From: Rhinopomastus cyanomelas
Taxonomy: Eukaryota > Chordata > Aves > Bucerotiformes > Rhinopomastidae
NCBI GenBank assembly: GCA_013400115.1
Contig: VXBP01004070.1
Coordinates: 248,001-312,000, forward strand
Length of the DNA: 64,000 nucleotides
Reading direction: 5' to 3'
Position numbers and translations under genes: made by a program. Shown here one piece after another: positions 24,119-36,324 of this stretch. Position 1 is the first letter of the stretch, and every line of letters begins with the position of its first letter. The notes beneath the pieces were generated by a model that worked only from the letters and a program-made list of their open reading frames with translations, was not told where the DNA came from and made no database searches.

Positions 24119-25666
24119 GTAACCCTCCCAGATCCTCCCCGTCCAGAGCAACAGCTCAATGACAGTAGCTTGCTCTATTTATCACCAGGGCAAGTCAACT
24201 TGAGTCTTTAGGCAATGTTATCTTTAAAGATAGATTAAGGAAGGATAAATTGGACACTCACTACTGTTAAAGAAACCTTAAGAGAATACATGATGGAGTA
24301 TTAAAAGATGAGGAGAACGGTCAGAGAGAAATGCTAGATTCAAATGTAACCCACATTGTTAGAGGTAGGTCTTGTAGAAGAACTCATTGAAAATAATATG
24401 GACTGTTTGCCTCTTAGGAGGTAGGTTGAATTTATCTCATTTGTCTTTAGACATGGGTAGAACGTGGATGACAAAACCAGGCTTCGTCATCAGTGATACA
24501 AAGAGGTAGCACCAGGGTACTGTTCGCACAGAGGGGTGTTGCAGAGCAATAACCATTCTCTGAAAGTGCCTCCTTTGCTCTATGGAGAATCTTGCTGATT
24601 ACCTCCGACAAACTGAAATCTAGTGTTACCCAAAGCAAACTGCCCCCCTTACCCTTGCTAAGGAAGCCAGGATCGGTGGTGGGCAGCAGCTGGGACTGGG
24701 GTCCACAACAGGCCCTTGGCTGCTAAGAGCTTTAGCCAGATGAGAAAGTCAGAAGACACAGTGGTATTTCATTCCTGCCATTTGCTGGCATTGAGGCAAT
24801 TCCCTGAGGTTACAGGGAGGCTTTTATTCCTCTGTGCCCTTTCTGTTCAATACACGTTGAGAAGCTGAATGCTTTAACCTATAGTCAGAAGAGGAGGAAG
24901 GGGCCGTCCATCCGGTCTAGCACAAAGGATGAGCAGTCAGAGCCCTTGCTTCCTCTCCTGCTTGAAAGAGCCCCGGTCTTCAAACTAAACAGACACCAAA
25001 CAGCTTAATTGCCACGCAGATTTGAAATATCCCAAAGTCAAACTGTAACCTTTCCTGCTACCCCACTTCCCCCTCTATTTAGTTTTCTGCTTTCTAATGA
25101 ATAATTATGAAAGCAATTAGTAAACAGTGGGTGCTTTCTACCTCATTCCTCATTCCGTGTCAGTAACATCTGCTGTGTGCTTTCCAAGCTCAGCAGATTG
25201 CGAGCGCTGACATGAATTTTTCTGTTGAGCAGCAGTACCACAAATTCTTTAGTGCTATGAAATGATCCCAGGAGGACGACTCTGTTTAATTTCCTTCAAA
25301 TGAGGCACATTGGCAGGGGAAAGAAATATTTTACTGTCGCTGAAATTTATGATAATTTTAAGTACGTGTTGATTTAACATTCAAAGCTTACGTGTTGATT
25401 GCACTTGGAAATTGCACTGTTCCATCTAAGCATGAAAGACCTAAGACAAACATTTTAAAAGAGGTGTGAGGGAAGGAGAGAAAATATTTTTATTGAAAAG
25501 CAAACAGGCAAGAGAACTTTAATCTGAAATTATTTGGTTCGTACGGGGTAGGTAAAGCATTTCATTTATGCCAGCACATAGAGCCCAGATTAGTTCTGAT
25601 CAAATGTTTGGATAAGAGCCCTCCTGTTCACAGATGAGGATAATACAGACTTCTATGTGTTAACAG
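24119..25666 (+). other. KCND2: KCND2 intron 3
   Basis: 1.55 kb between a GTAACC donor and a TGTGTTAACAG acceptor. No repeat or other gene is recognised in it. Confidence 0.93.
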
Positions 25667-25762
25667 TCCTCCAATGAAGAAGAACAGGCCTTTGTTAGCA
25701 AATCTGGCTCTTCCTTTGAAACACAACACCACCACCTGCTTCACTGCCTGGAAAAAACTACG
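25667..25762 (+). CDS. KCND2: KCND2 (Kv4.2) coding exon 4: dileucine dendritic-targeting motif
   Basis: Acceptor TTAACAG|TCCTCC and donor ACG|GTAAGA enclose 32 codons in phase 0. The exon opens SSNEEEQAFVSKSGSS, which covers the position of the mammalian Ser459 CaMKII site. It continues with FETQHHHLLHCLEKTT, identical to the 16-residue dileucine motif reported to direct Kv4.2 to dendrites (mammalian residues 474-489). Relative to the mammalian SSEDEQ that I recall, the acidic stretch is one residue longer. Confidence 0.97.
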
Positions 25763-28700
25763 GTAAGAAAAAAATGACTGTTTTCCTGTGAATTCCAGTG
25801 CCAGCCCAGTTTTGAGTGTTTTCAGTACTTCTTCTCACTAATAAGCCTTTATGTGAAAGCTGTTAATGGGAAGAAAAGCCATTTTATCTTTTTTTAAGGC
25901 ATTATAACCACTGCACATAAAGAACAGAGGGGTCCTGGATGAAAGCCTCATGTAGGGTGAAGGATGCGGGCATCAGTGAGATGACATCAGCGTAGCCAAG
26001 CTGAATCTGTGACCCTCATCAGGGCTTTCATACAGCAAATTATCACTTGCACTTGTTTGCAGCACTGTTCGTAAAACACAGTTTCTAATCCTCACACAGT
26101 CAATGCTCAGTGCAATCGAGGAACGTTTTTTTCCTGAGCAAATGTTGGGCTTTTGTCCAGGCAGAGCTGCTGAGTGTTTGCTCAGACACGAACACGATTC
26201 TCACTGAAGTTACTGTAAAAGAGGATCCCCCAGCCTCCTATTCTGAAGCTTCAAGTACGTAACCCAAATGCAGGTGCAAAACTGCAGTCTTTTGGCTTCT
26301 GTTTAAACTGATGCAATGCAGCCCAAATGTGCTCATCTACATTTGAAACTCCCCATGAATCAAAAAGGCTACTCTTGTGTTTTGTCTATGGTTTTCCCTG
26401 TTCAACACCTGAATAATTACACAGCCATAAAGGACAGGAAACTGCAGCGGTGTTAGGATTCAGTAATAACCAAGTGCCACGTTTGCTAATAGTTTACTTC
26501 CAGGCAGGTAACATCACAGCAATAATTCTAATCACCCTGAAATTTACACTGTTTCCTCCTTCATAATTTCCTAAGGAAACTAAACCCATAAATACTTGTT
26601 ATATTTAATTTAGTCTTTGTAGACTAAGGAATCTCACACAGGACATGCTAAAATTACCTCCTTGTACTTTTTGTGGGGGTTATATTGTAGGTAAGTTGGA
26701 CAACATCCACTAAACTACCATCTACAAATTTACATCTAGTTTTATACATCCATAATATAATGTATAATTTTATGTTCTGCCTTTAACAGCATTTTAACTT
26801 ACTTGCCCAGGCAGTACGTCACCTAGTAATGTGTCACCCCACAGGTGCTTATGTCTTCTCCATTTTTAACTTTGGGGTATTTATTTCTATAAAATGGGAT
26901 GTAGCACAAAATGTTTTGCTTCCTATTCAGAGTATAATGTGACTTCTCTGCTACAAATCAGGATGGGTCCTTTTGGAAACTTTTTGAGACATTTTGCACT
27001 ATAACCTGCTAATAAAAATTTGCCTTTGAATTTGTTCTGCAGTTGAACATTACCTGCAGATTTTAATACCCCAGAGGTAGCCACAGGTCTTGTCAACTCT
27101 GGTAGAAATCATGGTAAAAATATCCTACTCCTTTAGTGTTTGTTGGGTTCTGCTGCTGGCCCAGAGTTCACATGAGGCATGAGAATCTTAGTGGCAACTT
27201 GCAATTTTGGGTCCTTAGCTTGTGGAACTTGGCAAGTTGCTGGGTCATGGTATAATGGCAAGGATAAGGTGCCTCCTTAGGCTCTCATCATCATTTGAAA
27301 TATCATTTGAAGCATCAGTCCAGATGACACTGAGCAAAGGCATATTTGCTCTTTCCCAGCACTTTGAACTCAACAGCATAAGATCACTTCCATTCTAAAT
27401 GCAGAGTGGGCAATGTTATGGAATGCTGTGAATATTGTATTAATGATGAAACTAACTGCACTGGAAGTTGTACTTTACAGGCTACTTTTAGCCAATTTCA
27501 AAGCATTCATTGATGAGTATAATCAAATCCATTAGCTTGAGCCATTACCTAATTTTAAAACGTTTCCAGTCTACATTAGAAGTTGACTCAGTTACCCTCT
27601 TTAATGGACCATACAAACCTGAATTCTTGCTAGTTGCTCCATAAAAGTTTTACAAAATTACTTTTAATCAGAAAACTAGCAGAGCTCTTGGCAAACACAC
27701 AACGAGCCAGTGAACATACCCTAAAGATGGAGATTAGGCTGTTTTTCTCGCCGAATTTTACATCTACTGTGGAACCACAGTCAAAACCTTGTTTGTGACT
27801 GACCTATGCCTTAGAGAAGTCAATTTTCAAGGAAGATGTTTCTTTCCTTGTCACTTGAAATTGGCATCCTTCAACCACTCAATTCTACATGAATTTACAT
27901 CTGAGTGAAGAAGGCAGAGAAAAAATGGAAACAGCAATAATATTCCTGCGTAGGTATTTCCATTTGGCACAAACAGTGGGGCACTGTTGTTGCTCTATTT
28001 ACTTTGCCCATGTATTTCACATTAGCACTGCTCTTAATTACCTGAAATGCATTAGCTCCTTTCCAACTAGAGCATCGCTCTTTAAGGGAAAAGATGTTTT
28101 CTCATTCTAAGACATCAAAAAAACCACAGCAGGCTAACAAACTTGGAGGAAGAATGAGTGTAAGTAACACGGTTCAGAGCATGCTCCCTGAACCATCCTC
28201 AGCATATGCAGACTGATTCCAGCAGTAATTGGGAAGATTCTATTTATTTTGAAAAGGGTTTTCTCAAAGTGAACATGAGCACATCTTAATCCCAGCCCCC
28301 AGTAGTCTGGGCTTTAAAAATTACTTTCCCCCACCCACCCACACATATAAACACCACCACTATTTCACACTCTTCCACACAAAAAGAATCTGTGGAAATC
28401 ACAGCTGTGTGTGAAACATCCCCTAAGCACCTACTGAGTCAACATAAACCCATCATTTGCATGAATCTGGATTCAGTTCTGTGACAACCCACAAACTGCT
28501 GTCTGTGCTGGGATGAAGCACAGAAGCCTGAATAAAGAGTTCTTAATGTAATTAAATGCTCAGTCTTCTGAACTGTTTTAGACACGTCTATCCACGGTAA
28601 TTAGGAACTCTTTGGAGTCTTCTAAACAACCACCTCGTCTCCTTTAATCAAACTTCTATTTGGTTGAATCTTTTCATAGATGCGTGTCGTGAAACACACC

Positions 28701-29164
28701 ATTTCACATCCTGATTTCCAACATGCCATTCAGAAAGCAGCTTTATAAATTCATCTGGAAAACACGATTGTATGATAGTTCAATACAATGCACCTGATTT
28801 ACTTCCACACTACACGTGGAGCATTTACATAAGCACCACTTGTTTTTGTTAATATAGATAATCCTCTGGTTTGTGGCACTGTGTGTGGATGTTTGTGACG
28901 CGGGCTCCGTTACAATCACATGCTATTTCACAAAATAATTTGGATTAACTTTTTCTTATGTAGAGCTCTGAGTGTTTTGTTCCAGTGTTTACATTTGTAT
29001 TGGTATTCAGCCCAGGCTAAACACTATAATCAAGAATAAGCTGTCTAACATTCCCATTAGGTTCTATTGTGTCGGTTAAAGCCTTTGAAGAACCCTGATT
29101 AATATGCTCACTTTAATTATCTTTCTGTGTGTGCTTTGTCCTTTGTTGGATTCCTCTGGGCTAG
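25763..29164 (+). other. KCND2: KCND2 intron 4
   Basis: 3.4 kb between a GTAAGA donor and a GGGCTAG acceptor. I see no CR1, LTR, RNA gene or extra exon. It is the longest repeat-free intron of KCND2 in this window and is AT-rich. Confidence 0.92.
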
Positions 29165-29412
29165 AACCATGAGTTTGTGGATGAACAAGTCTATGAAGAG
29201 AGCTGTATGGAGGTTGCCACAGTGAATAGACCCCCCAGCCACAGCCCCTCTCTTTCATCTCAACAAGGTGTTACCAGCACTTGCTGCTCACGAAGACATA
29301 AAAAGACTTACCGCATCCCAAACACCACCATCACTGGCAGCCGTCCGGGCAGCGTGCAGGAGCTCAGCACCATCCAGATCAGATGTGTGGAGAGGACACC
29401 TCTTTCTAACAG
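29165..29412 (+). CDS. KCND2: KCND2 (Kv4.2) coding exon 5: C-terminal cytosolic tail
   Basis: Acceptor CTGGGCTAG|AACCAT and donor AACAG|GTACTT enclose 82 codons plus two bases (AG) that complete a serine codon with exon 6. The translation (NHEFVDEQVYEESCMEVATV, SLSSQQGVTSTCCSRRHKK, VQELSTIQIRCVERTPLSN) is near-identical to mammalian Kv4.2, which separates KCND2 from KCND1 and KCND3. The PKA site known as Ser552 in rat (RRHKKS) is threonine here (RRHKKT). The most variable part is IPNTTITGSRPGS, where mammals have a different short stretch. Confidence 0.97.
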
Positions 29413-29763
29413 GTACTTTGCATGCATCAGCACACTGAGAGGTGAAGCCCCTGTCTTCATTAGAGAGGAGATGCAGAAGTGTCGTGGGCTGCTCTAGGCT
29501 GACAGTGTCCAAACATGGACACTGGTACTGAAACATCTTTCACTTGCTTTGCTCCAGGCTTAATCCAAGATAAGAGAATATTCTTTTCTATGTTCATCTC
29601 TGCCCTCTCGTGTCCTCCCACAAATCACTCTGCACCATGTGCAGTGAGCAGCACCCAGAGGAGACCTCAAAATTAAATAGAACACACAATATTATCTGCT
29701 GTTGACAAATACCATAGCAAGAAAAATTTAGCATAGAAAGATGTGTAATTCAATTATAATTTA

Positions 29764-29890
29764 AGAAAAGGCTGGATGTGGCACTTGGTGCCATGGTCTT
29801 GGTGACTGGTGATGTTAGGTCATGGGCTGGACTCGATGATCGTAGAGATCTTTTCCAGCCTCAGCAATCCCGAGATTCTGTGATTCTATA
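29764..29890 (+). mobile_element. CR1 LINE 3' tail
   Basis: 5'-truncated CR1 whose last part reads GGGCTGGACTCGATGATCGT, then a TTCCAGCCTCAGCAATCC block, ending in ATTCTGTGATTCTAT. It is a third CR1 tail type in this window, different from those at 3.9 kb and 8.5 kb. Confidence 0.87.
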
Positions 29891-30010
29891 CGAGACCAGC
29901 GAGTGGGAAGAAACGTTCCTTTCGGTTGATCTTACTGATTCAGTTTAGAAGCACAGGCCCACTGAGACCTCCTCACATTTCCACAGAGCAGATAAATAAA
30001 AATTATTCCC

Positions 30011-31590
30011 AGAGTCACAGAATCATTAGGGATCAGAAGGGACCTCAAAAGATCATCCAGTCCAATCCCCCTGACTCAGCAGGATCACCCAGACCAAGTC
30101 ACACAGTCAGTCAAGGTTAGAAGGGACCACAGGATCATCCATTTCTATCTCCCCCACCATGGGCAGGGACACCCCACCCTAGACCAGGCTGGCCAGAGCC
30201 CCATCCAGCCTGGCCTTAAACACCTCCAGGGATGGGGCCCCAACCACCTCCCTGGGCAACCCATTCCAGGCTCTCACCACTCTCACAGTGAAGAACTTTC
30301 TGCTCACATCCACTCTAAATCTACCTATCTCCAGCTTTGCTCCATTCCCCCTAGTCCTGTCACTACACGCCATCCTAAATAGTCCCTCTCCAGCCTTTTT
30401 GTAGCCCCCTTCAGACACTGGAAGGCCACAATAAGGTCACCTGGAAGCCTCCTCTTCTCCAGACTGAACAGCCCCAACTCTCTCAGTCTAGCCTCACAGG
30501 AGAGCTGCTCCAGCCTTCTGATCATCCTTGTGGCCCTCCTCTGCACTTGCTCCAGCATCTCCACATCCCCCTTCACAAATCTCCTGTCTCAGTAGTTCCT
30601 CCAGGAGGATCTGCTCCATGATCTTACCAGGCACAGAGGTGAGACTGACTGGCCTGTAGTTCCCTGGCTCCTCCCTCCCACCCCTTTTGAAAACAGGAAT
30701 GATGTTTCCCCTTTTCCAGTCAGTGGGGACTTCACCAGACCTCCAGGACTTTTGGAATAGAATAGAGAGGAGTCTAGCAACCTCATCTGCCGGTTCTCNN
30801 NNNNNNNNNNNNNNNNNNNNNNNNNNNNNNNNNNNNNNNNNNNNNNNNNNNNNNNNNNNNNNNNNNNNNNNNNNNNNNNNNNNNNNNNNNNNNNNNNNNN
30901 NNNNNNNNNNNNNNNNNNNNNNNNNNNNNNNNNNNNNNNNNNNNNNNNNNNNNNNNNNNNNNNNNNNNNNNNNNNNNNNNNNNNNNNNNNNNNNNNNNNG
31001 TTGCCCTGAGCATCTTAAATTCAACTGCTTCATGGTCACTGCAGCCAGGGCTGTCCCTGAGCCTCACATTAGTCACCAGCCCTTCCTGTTGGTGAGAACA
31101 AGGTCCAGCATAGCACCTTCTCTTGTTGGTTCCTCCACCATCTGGAGGAGGAATTTGTCATCTATGCAATCCAAGAACAACCTGGATGGCTGGTGCCTTG
31201 CTGTGTTGTCCCTCCAGCAGATGTCAGGGTGGTTGAAATCCCCCATGAGGACCAGGACCTGTGACCTGGAAGCTGCTACTATTTGCCTGTGAAGGGCCTC
31301 ATCTGCTTGATTCTGCTGGTCAGGTGGCCTGTAGCAGACCCCTACAGTAACATCACCCTCCCTGTCTTCCCTTTAATTTCAACCCACACACTCTCAACCA
31401 GCTCATCATCCTTCCCCAGGTGGAGCTCCATTGCTTCCAGCTGGTCACTGATATAGAGGGCAACACCTTCTCCTCTCCTTCCCTGCCTGTCCTTTCTAAA
31501 GAGCTTGTACCCATCTATCCCTACATTCCAGTTGTGGGAATCATCCCAGCAAGTTTCAGTCCTCAGTGTAGTAGCCATAAGAAAGACTCT
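30011..31590 (-). mobile_element. CR1 LINE with endonuclease and start of RT, internally deleted; double 3' tail
   Basis: Read on the - strand, the 5' part carries the CR1 apurinic-type endonuclease: ETCWDDSHNWNVGIDGYKLF, a GDFNHPDICW block and a catalytic SDHEAVEF. After the assembly gap come the RT N-terminus (SWRSGEVPTDWKRGNIIPVF, GNYRPVSLTSVPGKIMEQIL) and then directly the post-RT block EQVQRRATRMIRRLEQLS. The central RT, including the catalytic DD box, is missing at a junction near 30585. The frame shifts at the junction. The 3' end again has two tails: one ending near 30115, then a second with TGTGACTTGGTCTGGGTGAT running to 30011. The copy is dead. Confidence 0.9.
30799..30999. other. 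Assembly gap (201 N)
   Basis: A run of unknown bases inside the CR1 endonuclease/RT linker, with CR1 sequence on both sides. Any size estimate is the assembler's, not the sequence's. Confidence 0.99.
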
Positions 31591-32611
31591 TCTAAACAAC
31601 AACTATGAAATGGATAAAAAAATTGATTGCCCAGTCTGAGGAGTTACTGTGGTAGTGAGGGAAGTGCTGGTCAGGAGCAGTTTACTCAGCATTGCTGTGC
31701 TCTCACAATTAAACCATTTGGCTTTCAGGTACAACCACCCACCACCTCTGAAAACACAGCAAAGGTCTCTGGAGATTCAGAACTCAAAACGTGCCACCAT
31801 TTGAAAAAACAAGCTTTCTGAGCCCTGGTTACTACAGAGACTGTCTTGTGCCACTGCATTTTCAGTAGCTTCCTTTGTATAGTCACTAGGTTTGAATTTG
31901 ACTTCCATGAACGGTTTAGCAGCTTGTAGCTACTGAAGTTCTCAGTGTTGTGCAAAGAGACCTACTGGCCACCACACAGCAACAATGGGTTAGACTTTCA
32001 GGAAACATTCTGCCTGGACCCATCCTTGCTCTGCCAGAGAACTATCCTGCACCACTCTTCCAGTCACTGAGTGTGTAAAGACACTAGCTTTTTGCTAAAA
32101 AACCAACAGATTAAAACACTGTCACAAAAGGCCAGTCTTGGCTCCAGATGGTCTCAGTTGTACGAGTGTTTAATGGTGCCACAGCTCCCTGAGCACATTA
32201 CCCTTTGTCAGTGCATACCCAAAATGTTTTTAAAGAAGCATGGTGTGGAGGAATCAACAGGAGACTGGGACTACCCCCTAGTTTCTGCTTTCCAGCCACA
32301 GGGAGTCATTTGGCTGAGCAAAGTTTGTTCCCCAGGGAGCAGTTCAAACACCTCCCCTGCTCAGAAACACTTAGGTGATGAGCAAAGAAACCTTTAGAAG
32401 TGCTGAAAACGTTGCAAGGAAGGGTGGAAGGGGGCCTGTCCATGAATGTAATCATGGACCACCCACTGCTGGGGTGCAGGGTGGTGGGGTGGTGGTGCTT
32501 AGCACCTCTGAGGTCTCTAAATGGGCAGGATGGAGGCAGCTAAGGAAGTAGAACTAGGCTCATGAGAGGTTTATGTGGACTTTTTTCATGGCTTTTTGTT
32601 TCTTCCTCCAG

Positions 32612-32789
32612 TCGTTCCAGCTTAAATGCCAAAGTGGAAGAGTGCGTTAAACTAAACTGTGAGCAGCCTTATGTCACTACAGCAATAATTAGCATCCCGA
32701 CACCTCCAGTCACCACACCTGAAGGAGATGATAGGCCAGAGTCTCCTGAGTATTCAGGAGGAAACATTGTCAGAGTATCTGCATTATAA
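32612..32789 (+). CDS. KCND2: KCND2 (Kv4.2) last coding exon: ERK sites and PDZ ligand
   Basis: Acceptor TCTTCCTCCAG|TCGTTC. The first base completes the split serine, then 58 codons and a TAA stop at 32787-32789. RSSLNAKVEECVKLNCEQPY and the proline-rich stretch ISIPTPPVTTPEGDDRPESP match mammalian Kv4.2. They preserve the three ERK sites known as Thr602, Thr607 and Ser616. The protein ends NIVRVSAL, a C-terminal PDZ-binding motif. The five exons give 260 residues. With about 372 residues from exon 1, the full protein would be near 632, against 630 in mammals. Confidence 0.98.
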
Positions 32790-35700
32790 AATAAAAAATT
32801 ATTTATAAATTAGCAAAAAGACCACTTGCAAGCTGAGCTCGAGCAGTGAGAAACAAGTCGCAAGGAATGAGAGAGCTGACAAAGACGACACCCCTTGACG
32901 CGCGTGCCAGCGGCCGCAGAGCGAGGTTTGGGAGCAACAAAACACCTTGTGGGTTTTGGTGTCACAGCATGCGAACCAAGAGGAGTTTCTTACCCCTTAT
33001 CCGAACTGATGCACAGTGCAGTCTTCGATGACCATCTTGACTTATACTATATGAGCACAATGAAATGTCCCCATTGATGCTTCTTCTTATCATGAGAGCT
33101 CTTTTTAGAAAAAAAACCCAAGAAAACACAGAACAAAAAACAGAAACCAACCCGTGTTCCTGCCGAATGCAAAACCACAACAACCATTTTGATAACGTGT
33201 CTTTTGGTTTGGTTTTTTTTTTCCCCAGTCAACAAACAAACTCGTTGAGGAACTATCAGAAGACGGAAATAAAAATGCTCATATGAAATATGTTTGTACT
33301 GACTGAAAGAACGACAACCAACATACTGCATGCTGAAATTATTTGGAGCTGTGATCTCAGTTTACTTTTGTTGTTTTCCAGATTAGGCATGATACAAATA
33401 TTACTGTAGAAAGGGGCATTTCCGTGCACTTACAAACGACCTGATTGTTAATGTTCCATGGTAGTTGTACAAATAAGTTCCTTTTGAAAACGGCAGTATT
33501 TCTTATTCAAACACTCATTAGTGAGCAAAAGGTGTTCGGTTAGTTCAATATTTATTGTTGCTTTATCTTGCTTCCTAGGTACTGTTACAACTGCAATAAG
33601 TCATTGTACACCTGTTGTATCAGGAATCAGGATTTCTTTGCTTTAAGGTATTTTACACAACTCCACCTACGCTATCGTACAGCCAGACTGTGCACCACCA
33701 ACACACTCTTCAGCCATTGTGCTCCTTGTCCACTGTCCTCTACTTCTCTGGCATTTTGTTGCCCCCTCCACATGGTTACCATACCATTAGGATTTTCAGG
33801 CTGCTGACGGATCAACACAGCCCTTCCATCTGTAGACATCTTGTCTGCTGCTCTGTTTTCATCCCAGTGCACTGTTATGGAATCAATCCTTCTTTTGAAT
33901 TAAAATTGCTACAAAGGTATTTTGGGGATCAGCTAACACTTGTTTCAAGAACTTTCTTGTTGACCTTCTGCAGCATGCAGACCATTAGCTATGCTGGAAG
34001 ACACTGAATGGCATCAGTAAAATTGATGGCTAAACTCTTAATTATCCATAAACTTGCACCTGAAAACTGAAGAATCTATATTGTGTGAAGATGCTTAATT
34101 ACCTAAGAACACAGATAGAATAACAGATTGGGTCCAAAGCTATAAAACAACAATTTATTTCAATTGGAATTTGCCTACATGGGTAGGTCTAAATGCCAAC
34201 AGGAAGACTTTACTAGTGAAGGCTTTTTGGCTTCATGTTTTAAAAGACATTGATGTTACTAGAAACCATTCTGATAGAAAAGTGTGATTTTTCTTCATGA
34301 GAGTGCATTAGATGTATCATAACGCTTCCTCTAGACATGACTTACTGTACATCATATACATCAAATACACATGCAACGTGTGCATATCAATAGTACATAT
34401 ATACATCAGAAGCACTGGATCAGAAATAACTGCATGTCTGCAAGATGAAGTACGCATATAAATCAAGAGGCTCAGTGCATTAGATGCCATTACAATAAAC
34501 GATTAACACAGTCATTTAATAGTTTGAGTAGTACACGTTTCAGTACAGTATTTGCTAGCATTCTACTGATCTGAAAAATCTACGTTAAAACACCCACCAA
34601 AAACTGAAACTTGCTGCTGATGAAAACACTTGTTACTGCACACAAACACCAGTCTTCTTCTCTGCCTGACAACAGAGACTGAGTAGATGATGGATTATCA
34701 TGCTACAGTACATGCACCAAAATACAACAGTAACACATCACAAGAATTAAACTGCGATTCGAAGGACTATAGGACATCGTGCGTTACTCTCTTATCAGCT
34801 ACTTATTAGGAAGCTTGGTTAATTTGAAGTCATCTTCCTGCTCTTGCTGCAAACCAGAGGAACTCATTCTCAACTGAGCTTCTACATTTCTTTGAAACCC
34901 CAGAACAAAGCAGATGCACAGGCTGCCCTCTGACAGAGGAGAGCTCCTTCCGGGGAACTCTGCAACCCAACATCGCTCTCCTCTCTTTTACCCTGTTGGA
35001 AAACTGCAATAGATCTGCTGTAGCTGCCGGGCTACAGACGTTTCAACGGGGTTTAAAAGAAAGGCAGAATGGTCCCAGAGTTTTCACTTGCACCCTACTA
35101 CCACCCATTGTCACTCATACAAAAAATGATTTGATCCCCACCTTTTGCAGTAGTTACTGATGTACAAGCTGCTTTAATATTAGCATCTGCACCAACAACT
35201 TCTTCATGCCACATTGTACTTCTTGACTAGATATATCAGGCAAATAATGCAAAAAGGCAGTTACTACACCAAATTTGGGACAGACTACATACAACCCAGG
35301 AAACCTACTGACTCTGTCAGGTCATGTGTCTTTTAAAAACTCTTTATTCTTCTTTTTATATTGACTGAACAGAATGCACTACAGCAATACCCTTGCGTAA
35401 CAGTTACATCCCCGAAGCAACTTGTACTTTCATTTTTCAAATGCAGCTTAAGGAATAATTTAGTATGGTTTTGCAGAACTCCAGACTTGTCTCCTATTTC
35501 CATATGTCACATGCAAAATCATTAATTTGTTCTGAATTGGGGAAATACACATTCTTTTGGTGTTTTAGGTGATTCAAATGCTGTTTTGGTAGTGAATGAC
35601 TGTTGATGACTGTGTAAAATGCATCTGTACTGTACATGAAATGTAATTATTTCTGTATATCATACAAAGAAACCAAGGTTGTTGTTTTGACAATTTTGTT

Positions 35701-35800
35701 TGACAGTCATATATCGTATCCAGAAGGCAGCATAATACATGTGTTATGCTGAATAAATAGACATTTGAGGAATATTTAAATAAAACATCTGCATGCTTGA
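32790..35800 (+). other. KCND2: KCND2 3' UTR (3' end inferred)
   Basis: Sequence after the KCND2 stop. It starts with an AU-rich patch just downstream of the stop (32789-32815) and contains no repeat I recognise, which fits a conserved UTR. The end is set by the clustered AATAAA motifs near 35.75 kb. Earlier AATAAA motifs (near 33268 and 34495) could give shorter isoforms. No transcript data are available here, so the boundary is a guess. Confidence 0.6.
35752..35784 (+). promoter_or_regulatory. Candidate KCND2 poly(A) signals
   Basis: Two AATAAA hexamers, at 35752-35757 and 35779-35784, lie about 3 kb after the stop. A third is at 35852 behind a run of ten C. Their clustering suggests the distal cleavage site. 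Confidence 0.5.
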
Positions 35801-36324
35801 ATGGGTCAACCTGGTTCTGCAACAACTTATTCATGGGGCATCCCCCCCCCCAATAAAACTGAAGGAATGCTAAAACTGAGGGCAATGAACAGCCCCATGA
35901 CTAATTCCAGGCAAGTCATGAGTGCATGTAAATCCACTGACCATGAAAACATCTGAAGATTGTGAGGTGTTCAGGAAGGCATGACATTGTAAACCTGAGG
36001 TTAAAGGAGCAGTCAGAAGTGACAACATCATGTAGATTGACAAAGTCTGTAAGGTATAAATAATTACCTGGAGGGCTTTGTTTCTTACCTGCCTGTATTA
36101 TCTATCTACCTACTTTTAAAGTACTCATGGTCACAGTATCTCTGCACAAGAAACAACTGAAGTTGGGGAAACACTGAATAAAAAGTGAGCAGATCATAAA
36201 AATTCTAACCTTTTTAGGGCACCACCATTTTTTTTGCAAAGCTATTTAGTCACACACGTTTTAAAGTTTTAGATACAATCTCACTTCAATGATAGCAATT
36301 CACATGAATTAAATACAATACTTA

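Larger units (their letters stand above)
29413..32611 (+). other. KCND2: KCND2 intron 5
   Basis: 3.2 kb between a GTACTT donor and a TCTTCCTCCAG acceptor. It holds a short + strand CR1 tail at 29.8 kb and a 1.6 kb minus-strand CR1 at 30.0-31.6 kb with a 201-base run of N. In 31600-32611 I see nothing recognisable apart from a GT-rich patch near 32480. Confidence 0.92.

Noticed and set aside
33047..33331. Overlapping short frames on both strands in the KCND2 3' UTR
   Set aside because: The sequence is A/T-rich with homopolymers, and the frames have no domain similarity; they lie in the UTR.
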